A stretch of 64,000 bases of DNA, from contig JAVTVY010039217.1 in NCBI GenBank assembly GCA_036873755.1, positions 1 to 64,000 on the forward strand, read 5' to 3'. This stretch comes from Hanleya hanleyi. Its lineage: Eukaryota > Mollusca > Polyplacophora > Lepidopleurida > Hanleyidae. Of this stretch, positions 1 to 11,200 are shown one piece after another; the first letter of the stretch is position 1; every line of letters starts with the position of its first letter. The notes beneath the pieces were generated by a model. That model worked only from the letters and a program-made list of their open reading frames with translations. It searched no databases and had not been told where the DNA came from. The position numbers were made by a program, and so were the translations under genes.

Positions 1-1215
1 TACCAAAGCATACTTACTATGGAAATTTAACCTGACAACTGGTACCAAAGCATACTTACTATGGAAATTTAACCTGACAACTGATACCAAAGCATACTTA
101 CTATGGAAATTTAACCTGACAACTGGTACCAAAGCATACTTACTATGGAAATTTAACCTGACAACTGGTACCAAAGCATACTTACTATGGAAATTTAACC
201 TGACAACTGGTACCAAAGCATACTTACTATGGAAATTTAACCTGACAACTGATACCAAAGCATACTTACTATGGAAATTTAACCTGACAACTGATACCAA
301 AGCATACTTACTATGGAAATTTAACCTGACAACTGGTACCAAAGCATACTTACTATGGAAATTTAACCTGACAACTGGTACCAAAGCATACTTACTATGG
401 AAATTTAACCTGACAACTGATACCAAAGCATACTTACTATGGAAATTTAACCCGACAACTGGTACCAAAGCATACTTACTATGGAAATTTAACCTGACAA
501 CTGGTACCAAAGCATACTTACTATGGAAATTTAACCTGACAACTGGTACCAAAGCATACTTACTATGGAAATTTAACCTGGCAACTGATACCAAAGCATA
601 CTTACTATGGAAATTTAACCTGACAACTGGTACCAAAGCATACTTACTATGGAAATTTAACCTGACAACTGGTACCAAAGCATACTTACTACGGAAATTT
701 AACCTGACAACTGATACCAAAGCATACTTACTATGGAAATTTAACCTGACAACTGGTACCAAAGCATACTTACTATGGAAATTTAACCTGACAACTGGTA
801 CCAAAGCATACTTACTATGGAAATTTAACCTGACAACTGGTACCAAAGCATACTTACTACGGAAATTTAACCTGACAACTGATACCAAAGCATACTTACT
901 ATGGAAATTTAACCTGACAACTGGTACCAAAGCATACTTACTATGGAAATTTAACCTGACAACTGGTACCAAAGCATACTTACTATGGAAATTTAACCTG
1001 ACAACTGATACCAAAGCATACTTACTATGGAAATTTAACGTGACAACTGGTACCAAAGCATACTTACTATGGAAATTTAACCTGACAACTGGTACCAAAG
1101 CATACTTACTATGGAAATTTAACCTGAAAACTGGTACCAAAGCATACTTACTATGGAAATTTAACCTGAAAACTGGTACCAAAGCATACTTACTATGGAC
1201 ATTTAACCTGAAAAG
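1..1215. repeat. 42-bp minisatellite, about 29 copies, continues off the left edge
   Basis: Head-to-tail copies of a 42-bp unit beginning TACCAAAGCATACTTACTAT, nearly identical, with recurrent G/A (GGTACC vs GATACC) and a few other single-base variants. Because 42 is 14 codons, the frame beginning at base 2 is open through the whole array and ends at the stop at 1262-1264; the other two plus frames stop in every unit. By position the array lies in or beyond intron 9 of the aminotransferase gene. I regard the open frame as a by-product of the period, not as a gene. Confidence 0.97.
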
Positions 1216-1763
1216 TGGATTTAAAATTATTTCTTTAAAGGAGAAATATAGAAGAGGTATATGAGGGGAGGTGCTTCAATATTTCACCCATCATCCATAG
1301 AAATTAACTCAAGAGTTAGGTCTTATAGTTCCGGTACATGAGATATACCACCCCTACCCCCACTTTCCTCCAAGTCTGTTCCGTTTGCTTTCCTCTCTAT
1401 TATCCCTTCTTCCCTCCACCCTTGTACCTTCCAAATGCCTTGTGTGTCCCCCCGATGTTTGGTGGAAATAGTAAGCCAAATATGATAGAGGGCTGATATA
1501 TAGAAGGTTGAAAGAGCCAATATCAACTTTAGACTTACATTTTTCTACACCTTTATCGTTAGTATAGAAATAAACGGCCAATAATTAAATAAATTATATC
1601 AACCCCAAATTTCTGACCATGGAGGTTTAAATAGAAATGACAATGCATCATGGGATATCTACCAGTATTACAATATTTGATTGGTAAATTCAAATTTTCA
1701 AATGGCAATCTGCCATTTTCTCTTGATACATCGATGTTGCATATCAATTTTCGTATAGAACAC
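1216..1763. other. Unannotated AT-rich stretch
   Basis: Only short overlapping reading frames on the minus strand (about 1323-1581) without recognisable domains. Both strands were searched by eye for the missing C-terminal aminotransferase exons and none was found here. Confidence 0.6.
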
Positions 1764-2048
1764 TTAAATGGTATCAGATATGTACATCATTGAAGATTTT
1801 GCATAAATAAAGATGGACGCCAAGATTTCCGCCCAATCAGAGAAATCAGTTCTGTCATCCATTATAAGTCTCTTGATGCATTGATGATGTTTACAAAAAT
1901 TTTCATCGAGAACTTGAACGAACTTGAATGATTTGCATAAATTGAAGATGGCCGGCCATCCTTCTCGCCACTCAGAGGAACTGATGTGGTTATTCATTGC
2001 AAGTCTCTTGATACATTGATGCTGTATACCAAGTTTTGTATAGAACAC
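1764..2048. repeat. Dispersed repeat module in diverged tandem copies
   Basis: Two diverged modules of about 140 bp, each with AAGATGG near a CCAATC or CCACTC box and ending in a phrase like AAGTCTCTTGATGCATTGAT. Similar modules resume at 4546 after the TTAA element, so the transposon at 2053-4541 interrupted a pre-existing run of these modules. Confidence 0.6.
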
Positions 2049-2852
2049 TTAAGGTAGCGGGAGACCTAGCCAAAGGCTCAATATACACCTCTTATCTTCT
2101 TGCTTAATTACTCGACAAGCTGTTGACCAATTTTATCATATTATATATTTTCTGAAAGCTGTTTTTGTGGAGAAACTGGATATTATTATTATTTCGCAAT
2201 TTTTTCAAGACTAAATACTCTACACAACTTTGAACAGTAATATTTTCGAAAAGTATACCCAATTTTTCACAGCACATATCTTATACATGCTTGGTGCAAA
2301 TTTATTGGAATTCAAGGCACATATTATTAGCTATCTGAACTAGTAAACTGTGCCACAATTTTAATAATTTCGTCATAGATGTGATTTTATTCAAGTTTAT
2401 TTTTAAAAAAATGCTAAAGTTAGTAAAACGCGAATATCTAAAAAACTAAAACGAACTTAGAAAATTTAGTTCTATATATGCTAAATAAAATTTGAAAATT
2501 TCAAGACTTTAGGCCGATAAGTGTGGAAGTTATCAGAGTTGAAAACTCTAGGCCCATACCAAATTCAAAACAGAGAAACCGGCAGAAAACCGAAGTCGAG
2601 TACATCTGTGCGACGTTATTCATTTTATAGCCTATACTTCATTAATTTTTCATAGAGTGACAGATAATACTCAGTAACAAATCAGCAAATTTGTCATTTT
2701 AAATGATTTTTGTGTCCAAGTCATTAAAAAGCTGAAATAAAAACGATTTTTTGCTAAATTTTCCAGTAAGATTCGCCGACGATTGTCATTTTGACACCTC
2801 GCGAGTTGTGCACTGCGGGGCACCACGGGAGCTCTGAGTAAATGTCAAGTAC

Positions 2853-3339
2853 TTGAATAGACGTCTCACTGTAAAGAATCAAGCCATTAGTCTTTGTGAA
2901 TTACCAGATACAATGGAGAGCATTTGTGTACTAGAAATGTCGATTACAGCAAACAAGATCAGACGTGGAAATCCTGACAAGAAAATTCGATTTTTTCATT
3001 ATGTCTCATGGGCGAACAGAATGAAGGTAATTCTATTTCATTGTGGAATTTATGTTCGTATGCTTTGTCCCTTCAATCCTCCATTTATTTTATATCGCCA
3101 GGTGGTCAAAAGATATACGGCAAATATATTTTCGAATACTAAGTATATTTATATATATATTTTTTTGTTTTGCTTCAGGATCACGACATTACCATTCCAA
3201 AGAGTGTTGTGGCTTCAGTTTCCCCCGAGAAGTTCTGGCGTTCATAAGGGCAATTCTTCCTGGCAACGTTGTTGGGGAAATCCGTGATGACGCTTTTGGC
3301 ATTGGTCTAACAGCGTTTTGTGGAGCGGTATTACAGTGA
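2853..3339 (+). pseudogene. Possible two-exon coding remnant inside the TTAA element
   Basis: An open stretch from about 2853 to a donor-like AAG|GTAATT at 3026/3027, then a pyrimidine-rich tract ending GCTTCAG at 3178 that looks like an acceptor. After it, one frame gives a protein-like segment up to the stop at 3337-3339 (FPREVLAFIRAILP near its start). The phases do not join the two long open frames directly, so a complete gene model cannot be supported. Function unknown. Confidence 0.3.
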
Positions 3340-3726
3340 ATATCGGCGAAAACATTAGTGCGAACAACACATATAGATTTTATTGATACATAACACATCT
3401 ATATTTTGTACTGAATAAAAATATTGATAAGGAAATATTTGTTATTCTTCAATAGATTCGTCTCCTCGAGTTCACAATTTGATGAAAATAGAGTACTAAT
3501 GTATAACATCTGCTCCGTATACCGAGAATGTCACTTCTATACGGTATATCAAGTCATTGTAGTATATTCTTGCGATCAGAAATAATGTAGGCCCTACGGA
3601 TATTTTCAAACATATATATTAGCACTGGATATAAATATTGGTATGGAAATATTCCAGTTTGTTCACCGAGTAAAAGCTCTTCGCTGGATGTTTAGTGTGT
3701 GTCTGCAAGTTTGTGCCTGCAACAGT

Positions 3727-4044
3727 TCATGAAGAACACCCGACATGTGAATGTCCCTTCATCGGCTGACCACAGCGTCTGCAAGAACGCGGTTTCTGTA
3801 CCGATGCTCCGGAGTGGAAGGCCTCGCTCTTGTAACTGTCGTCCTTTTCGAAGGCATCGAGCAACTTTAGTTTTCCCTGTCGTCTTACGTTCTTGGCACC
3901 TAACTCCACTCGATATTTCTGGGCAAAATGGTCGGAAAACATATTTCTTGCGTCCCATGGCTTTGTTGATTCGTAAATGTTATGAAAATGTATGACTTGC
4001 AGATATACTGTGGATAAGTGAGTCAGTGAGGAATGATATTCCAT
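3727..4044 (-). CDS. Small ORF with CxxC...GH...C zinc-knuckle-like C-terminus inside the TTAA element
   Basis: A 105-codon minus-strand frame. The last ~20 residues contain CRRCGQPMKGHSHVGC, a C-x2-C-x6-H-x4-C arrangement of the zinc-knuckle kind often seen in proteins encoded by animal DNA transposons. The preceding part (FAQKYRVELGAKN, KLKLLDAFEKDD) is charged and compositionally protein-like. An overlapping minus frame of 88 codons (3692-3958) is probably its shadow. No transposase core is present, so this is a fragment or a small accessory protein. Confidence 0.4.
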   Translation of the reverse strand: MEYHSSLTHLSTVYLQVIHFHNIYESTKPWDARNMFSDHFAQKYRVELGAKNVRRQGKLKLLDAFEKDDSYKSEAFHSGASVQKPRSCRRCGQPMKGHSHVGCSS

Positions 4045-4545
4045 TTATATACGAAATGGCGCGCTGTACGGAGGTCAAACGGAAACCAATGAGTGGTTTG
4101 TTTTGTTTAGCTACATAAAACAAATAAACCCTCACCGTACACAAGTCGCGTCTGTAATTTGATAAATTAGCAAAACAAATTATAACAGTACAATAAGTAC
4201 AGGAAATGACATAGCGGGTACTGTGTAACCTGTTAATTTGTTTGTGGGAAGATCGGGATTAGAGGCAATTAACCACCGATCAAGGACTGCCTACAATATA
4301 CATTGTTCAGACACCTGCTGGGGCGATCGCGGATAGGTGTTAATTCTCTGTTTCATTGAGTACTACCTGCAGATTTCATAACTGGCCAACTTTAAACACT
4401 CATTTTCATCAGAAATAAATAATTTCTCCAAGTTCGCGTTTTCTCTAAATGATAAAGTGAAATCTATAGTTGAATAATATTTAAAAAACGAAAAATCAGT
4501 ATTTTAAAGCTGGATCACCTCTGGCTAGGTCTCCCGCTACCTTAA

Positions 4546-4940
4546 ATGGTAGAGAAATACATCACTAAAGATTCACAATGAACAGCGAAATGGTTTCCAA
4601 GATACACAAGATTAATGGTTTCGCATCAATTATAGACGGCCACCAAAGTTTCCACCCAATCGGGGCCAGATTCAATAGGGTTCTGGGTCACGAGCATATA
4701 GATGTGCATGGCAAGTTTGGTGTGCCTAGGGTAAGTCGTTCTGAAGATATCTTGGTAACGAGAAAGCTTGGACGGTTTCGCATCAGTTAAAGATGGCCAC
4801 CAAAATTTTCAACCAATCGGGTCCAAATTCAATAGGGTTCTGCACCACAAGCATATGAATGTGCACTGCAAGCTTCGTGTGCCTAGGGTAAGTCTTTCTA
4901 AAGATATCTTGGTAACAAGAAAGCTGTGATGGACAGATGG
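4546..4940. repeat. Dimeric dispersed repeat ending in a GGACGGACGGAC tail
   Basis: Two modules of about 185 bp (4577-4765 and 4770-4935) share phrases such as CCAATCGGG, TCAATAGGGTTCTG, GTGCCTAGGGTAAGTC and GATATCTTGGTAAC. The second ends in GATGGACAGATGGACGGACG. The same dimer-plus-GGAC-tail design recurs with different sequence at 52777-53040. Confidence 0.65.
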
Positions 4941-5018
4941 ACGGACGGACGTACATGACGACAACAATGGCCGAGGGGTAACAAATCATGATCACCTCTA
5001 CAGTACAAAATATCTTAC

Positions 5019-5205
5019 TCAGATTTGTATAATCAGCCATGATGAAGTAGCCTCCCTGTGGTGTTGTTGGTGCCATGCCAATCGACTCCAGTAATGCCGC
5101 CAATCTGTCTCGTTTGGGTTGGAGTTCCACGGACAGAGAGCGGAGATAACACTCAGGCGTATTTAGAATTGACATCTCCTTCTCTAAACCTTCAGCAACT
5201 GCCTC
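5019..5205 (-). CDS. KYAT3: KYAT3-like exon 9, residues 286-347 plus one base
   Basis: Acceptor ACCATGCAG, donor CTGA|GTAAGA, 187 bp. It begins [14 protein letters not shown], then [20 protein letters not shown] and ends [14 protein letters not shown], the family GGYF(I/L) motif. The next exon should encode a YDYRFVKWM-type segment; it was not found left of here in the window. Confidence 0.95.
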
Positions 5206-8200
5206 CTGCATGGTCAAAATGAACAAAAAATTACAGCTAAGAGACGATTGATTCTCAATAAAATCTCAAGAGCAGTATCAGACTGCTGATTTTGGATGGT
5301 TTGCTCCACAGAGGAGAAGCTCTTGATTTTTGAGATGGAAATGAAATTCATCAATTATTCAGCAAGTGATTTTAAGATGGACTGACTGACATTGCATCCC
5401 ACTCACTGGTTTGTACTCAGAGGTCAAACTGAGAGGGCAAACTTGAGAGAGATAAGCTAGGACCATTCCAGATGAAACGAATATTGTTTATAATATAGAG
5501 AAATCATCTTGATAATGCAAGGCTATTCTATGAATTTTTATGGACTTTTTGTGATTGAAATTATTAGGGGGACTATGACTAATAATTCAGTCACAGGAAG
5601 TTCCCACCATAAAATCTTGGGGTGATCAAATTTACTAGAACAAGAAGTTGACAAAATGGCAGTGTGACTAACGTCACAGGACCTACGAAGTAGGGTAGGC
5701 ATTAGGACTCCGATGCGCACTGAGCTCTTGGAAATCCCCCCGCCCCAAGTTGAAATCCTGCCTATATTAAGATGGGCACAGCCCAAGTCAGAATCACCAG
5801 TGATTTTCATCAAAAATCACCAGAAATTTTCATCGAAAGTAGGTCAGCTCAGAACTTGCTGGTAACAGTCCCCTCATGCACCTTCATGCAAAAAATCAAG
5901 GTTCTAATGTTAACAGTTCTCCTTATTTTGCCGACGAAAGGATTCGGATGGACTCACTGACTACCGGACAATTTGCAGATGGTAGCCTTCATGTACTTCG
6001 AAGGAAAATGGTCCAAAATCATGCAGATAATCCATTATTTCTCTGATATTTGAAATATTTTAGAGAGTGATCGAATTGATCAAAACAACTGAATAATTTA
6101 TTGGGGATGATGTGTGTATGAACGAAAATACACATACAAGTGCTGACAAGTGAAGACTTGTGGGTGGATAAACAATGAAGGATCTGTTGTCTTTGTACAG
6201 CAGTAATATAATGGAACAAGCGCCTCAAAATGATTTACGTCCCTGTTATTCTGAAAGCTTTCATATAATAGCATCATTCAAATATGGGTTTAATGAAGCA
6301 TTCACACATTCAATAACAAAGGTATTGAGGGGCATCAATGAGCAGCACTTCAGCTTCTTGTCGCAATCTGTGGCTCACTACATCTCATTCCTCCCCATGA
6401 AAAATACCAGGCCTGGGCAAATTGGAGTCTGTCTCAAGCCATTTTTTTGTTGTCGGAAGCCAGTTTTCAACTATTTTTTCCACTGATGAATGGAATATTA
6501 TAACGGGAATAACAATGCTGTATGCTGGTTTTACTATCGTGAATATCCGTTTTGCCAACTCCAGCGACATGTCACCAGTAAATCTGAATTTGTGATGCTA
6601 AAACCAGCATTAACATGCTCAGATGCAACAGAATTTCCTGACAGCTTCTGACGATAACACCATCGGCCAATGTCCTACCTGTAATGGGGTCGGGCAGGTA
6701 TACACACAGTTCTGGTGGAGCGTCTGGGCGGCGTGTACAAGATTGGGTGGTCCAACAGTCCAGCCTAGTTTCCACCCCGTCACACTGAAGGTCTTCCCAG
6801 CACTGCCAATGGTCACTGTCCTCTCCCACATACCAGGTAAGGAGGCTAAGAAAACACTATACATATTATTTGGAGTGAAGCTATGGTAAATTCTTGACAT
6901 ACAGCGAAATCTGTGTAAACCGACCACGTTTGGGACCAAATTATAGTGTCAGTTTCGACAGGGTTCTGGTTCATCAAGGTTAAAATACCTAAAGTTTAAG
7001 TAGGCCCCTATTGGGACCAAAGATAATGTCCGTATTCAGAGGTTGATTGGTTTAACAAGTGTTCCCACAGTCAGTATTCACAGGTTTCACTGCATGTAAA
7101 TCAATCACAGGAAGTGAAATTTCCCATCACAAAATCAGGTTATCAAATTTAATTAAACAGAAAATTGTCAGAATTGTTCAACATCATGCAGATAATAATA
7201 TTATTTCTTCATTATTTTAAAGATGTTAGCACGTGATCAAATTTGTCAGAACAATTAAATAATTCTGTAAACAAAATTGGGACGACTGAATTTTAATGGG
7301 ATGAATTTAATAGTATTATAACCAGGTTGGCTCACTGGTTATCACATTAATAAGTAAGTCGTAGTCCATGGTAAATATACACAACCTAGCTTTATTTACC
7401 CTAATCTAATTATCTAACCTTGACGTAATATTAATTCTAATATACACAATTATACAGCACTTCCAGTTATTACAGAAACTATATGTTAGTACATATAGTA
7501 ATCTACATTTACAAGTGTTACCTATATAACTTACATTTACTAACTGCCTTGGCGCTGCAAAGTCGCATGCCAAGATGAATTCTAAAAGTGAACTGACTTG
7601 GTTTCCTACTGCATACATATTTATATACATTATAGTTTTAGTGAAATCCACAGGTAGACATTCTTAACAATCATAACACACTTTCAACAATTGTTCAAGT
7701 AATCCTAACGTCCTGTCATGTCTGCCAGCTATCCTGTTCATTCAGTATGACATCTCAATTAACAGTAGGGACTCTTACCTAATAACAACAAGGATTATCT
7801 GAGACTAAAATGACAGTCTGACTACAATTGACACCTGGCTCCTGTCTTTGCACCAGCTGGTCAGAAATGGTCTAACAACACTAATTAAATGTCAACTGTT
7901 ATCAAAACATCCTATTACAATCAATACTCAAACCCCTAAATCCTAATTCCAACATGTGTTACATAATAAACAAATATTAAATAGTAATGAAATATAATTG
8001 AGGTACATGTTCATTTTACAAATTTACATGTACATGTCTTATGGCTCTGTTATAGTTCCCTCCGTCCCCGAATAAGTTTCGTCCCGAAACTGTAATAAAT
8101 TGTCTGTGGTGGTCATGGTAATTGATGTTAGGTGGAGTTTTTAGAAGTTCTTGTGTGATGTTGATTAAAGTTGAAGGTTCCTGTGCAATGTTGAGCTGTG

Positions 8201-11200
8201 GCTGAGGTTGCTGATACTTGTCTGGAATATGGGGAGCTTTTGCTCTTGGCTTTCTTGGGTCACTTCTGTCTGTGGACACCATACAGCTGAAACACTCAGA
8301 TGTGAAATGCAGAGAGTTAGCAATGTTTAAGATATATTTGTATAGAAAGAGTTGGCACAAAGATATTCATTATTATTCAAGAGTGATTATTTAGTCAATC
8401 TTCATTTTTTTTTTCTTTTTTTTTATAATTTTGTTACATGTATCATTACATCATTTACATACTTACATACATGGGTTATATTGAGGACTATGTACATATA
8501 TATTCCTGTTTAGATACAACATTCCAAATGCACAACAAGGACACTGATCACCATGTAAAGAGAGATATAGGTTCTAGTCAAGTCAGTAATACTTATTCTG
8601 ACACAGTGATCTATTGTAAAGAACATAAATGAATGAAATTGAGAAAGAAATGATGTTGGATAATTAATTCCTGAAAATCAAAAATGAAAAATGTAATGTT
8701 GTGTTTCACTTGAAACCCAGGCTGAAAAAGTTTGATGGGAAGACTTGCTGCAGACAAGTCTGACCCTAGCACTTGATTTTCAACCGGTGCCTCAGTGAAA
8801 GAGCACAACAGAGAAACTATACTTTATTTTGTCAAGATGAATGACTCACATAATTTTTTAGTGTTATTAAACAATTATTTTCTAGGAAAGAATAAACATA
8901 CATGTAGGTAGTATTATATACATACATACATGAGAGTATAAAGTGCAAACCCTGCATTCCTAAGATCCTTGGAGCTTTCACAACATAATATAAGTTAGTA
9001 ATGTTAGTGTGAATTATAATAAACTACATCAAGACATCAACATATAATGCAACAACTTCTAAGTAGTAACTAATTATATACATATTCCCTTTTGTACTCG
9101 AATATGGTTTGTCAAGCCATATTAAGAGTATCACAGCATCTGTCAGGGGTGACAAGCCTCTGACCAGTCCTGTGGTTGTCTCAGCATAGTTATGTTCTTT
9201 CGGTACCTCTTTTGCCGATACCAAACTATGCATATATGTTCCTATCAAATCGAACGTGTGTATTGTGCCTCTCTAAATCATCAAGAAAATCATACACTGC
9301 ATTCAGATCAATATTTTCTACAGGATTCCAATGATGTGGCATATATCTAGATTTGAATTCTGGGGATCTAAAATGAAACTGGAATTTGTAAACCTTCATG
9401 GAGTGTGGCACTGGAGTTCGTTGTTGAACTAAAGAAGGATGGAAGGGATCTTCATAATACAATTCCTTTTCATGGTTATACATTTCATGTTTTACCTGTA
9501 CAATCAAGTGATGGATTTTGTTTTGGGGTATCCGATTAAGTGAAAACCAGGCTGCGCCATACACCCGTTCCTTTGTTTTGTATAACACTTTCACATAATA
9601 CATGCCATCAATGAACTTGATTTTCTCAATTGCATCTATTTTTACACTTTTAATATCTAACATGGGTTGCTGTTTGGACATTAACTCACTTCGATCTGAG
9701 TTAACACAGGCCACAGTTTGTTCAGATTTCTTCATGAAAAACTTATTTTGGCCTAAAGGTTTGCGCCTTTTCTTGCCAGACAATGTTTTGTCAGCATGAT
9801 ATTGTCGACGCAGCTCATCTGGGAGACTCGTATCATGCTCCCAGGTGGAGCCTCTAGTCTTGTCTACCCATTTAATCCTGTAGCACATTCGTCCATTGTA
9901 ACGTTTTGATGCTATTATTTTGTCAATTTCAGTCACTAGGAATTTGTTTGGTGTTGTTACCAAGTTGGGATCTTGATTTGTATTTGAGCTTGGCATTGTA
10001 CCGGTACCTTTAGGATGTTGAATGGTTTTAAGTGTTACTCTTGTTTTTGCCTGTTCATTGTTCTCAAGTGCTACTTTTGTTTTTGGGACATGATGGTCTT
10101 TTGTTTCTTTTGTTACATTGTTCCGTTTGTCATTGGTATTTGTCTTGTTTTCATCATTTTCTGACTCTATTTCTTCTGGATTGAGTTCATCATTTGTTTG
10201 TGGTAAATCTTCAGGCTCATAGTTTGGCCTGTCTGCTGGGTCATGAAACTTTTTGAGACGGTTTGCATGAATCATTGATTTCACTTCTTTATCGTCACTA
10301 CACTTGCGCAATTTGTATGTGTAGTTTTGTCCAACCAATACAACATAATATGGTCCTTCCCACTTTTTTGTTAGTTTGGGAGATCGGCCCACAGTCTTTT
10401 TCGTACAATATAACCATACCTTTTGTGCTGGTTCGAATGTTGGTTCCTTTGTTCTTCTATCATAATAAGTTTTGTATTTTGTTTGGGCTTTTTTTCAAAT
10501 TTTCATCTGCAATTTTCCTATACTCTGCCAGATTGTCTAGAATTTTTGACAAGTATGTTCTATGGTCCTTTGACAGTGTTTCTTTTGGAATTAGAGAGGT
10601 ATCTATTGGTGTTCTCATCTGTCTACCAAACAGCATTTGATAAGGAGATAAGCCAGTTGATTGAGTGGCTGGGGTCATGCGGTATGCCATCATAATACCT
10701 GGTATATGATCTGGCCAATCAGTTTGATCTTCCTTGATGTAGGCTCTTAGACCCTGCTCAATGACGCGATTCATTCTTTCACATGTAGCATTTGTTGCAG
10801 GATGATATGAACTAGTTTTAGCATGTTTGATGTTGAATAATTCTGTCATGGCTGCTATGAGTTTGGACATGAATTGAGCACCGCGATCGCTGACTAATTT
10901 GTCTGGTGACCCATAACGTGTAAGAATCTCTCTGTATAAAATGGATGCAACTTCAGTGGCCTCCTGGGTTTTCATAGGAAAACATTCTGGCCATTTGCTG
11001 TAAGAATCCACTACAAGGAGTAGATATTTGGAACCATCCGGAGTTTTTGGAAGTGGGCCGAGTATGTCAATATGAAGCCGCGAGAAAGCACGTTCATATG
11101 GCAAGGGTTTAAGTGGTGCAGGCTTATCATGAACATTTGTTTTGATCTGTTGACATGTCGTGCATGTACGTACATAGGTGCACACATCTGTGTACATTTT

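Larger units (their letters stand above)
2049..4545. mobile_element. 2.5-kb DNA transposon with TTAA target duplication
   Basis: TTAA at 2049-2052 is followed by GGTAGCGGGAGACCTAGCCA, and the exact reverse complement ends at 4541, followed by TTAA at 4542-4545. The inverted repeat runs about 24 bp with one mismatch. TTAA duplications are known for piggyBac and Kolobok superfamilies; the tips here are not a piggyBac signature I recognise. Inside are several short coding-like pieces (about 2853-3339 plus, 3727-4044 minus) but no transposase with visible catalytic residues. It may be non-autonomous or a carrier of captured sequence. Confidence 0.85.

Noticed and set aside
1..1215. Direct repeats considered as a CRISPR array
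   Set aside because: Units are contiguous with no unique spacers, and the window is plainly animal DNA; the same holds for the other tandem arrays.
3043..3339. Weak resemblance of the segment FPREVLAFIRAILPGN to a histone-fold protein
   Set aside because: The similarity is only a few hydrophobic positions, exon phases do not join, and no family search could be run.
10489..10495. Programmed frameshift in the minus-strand element's pol
   Set aside because: It lies at the integrase end in a homopolymer, the related element is in one frame there, and a lesion or assembly error is simpler.
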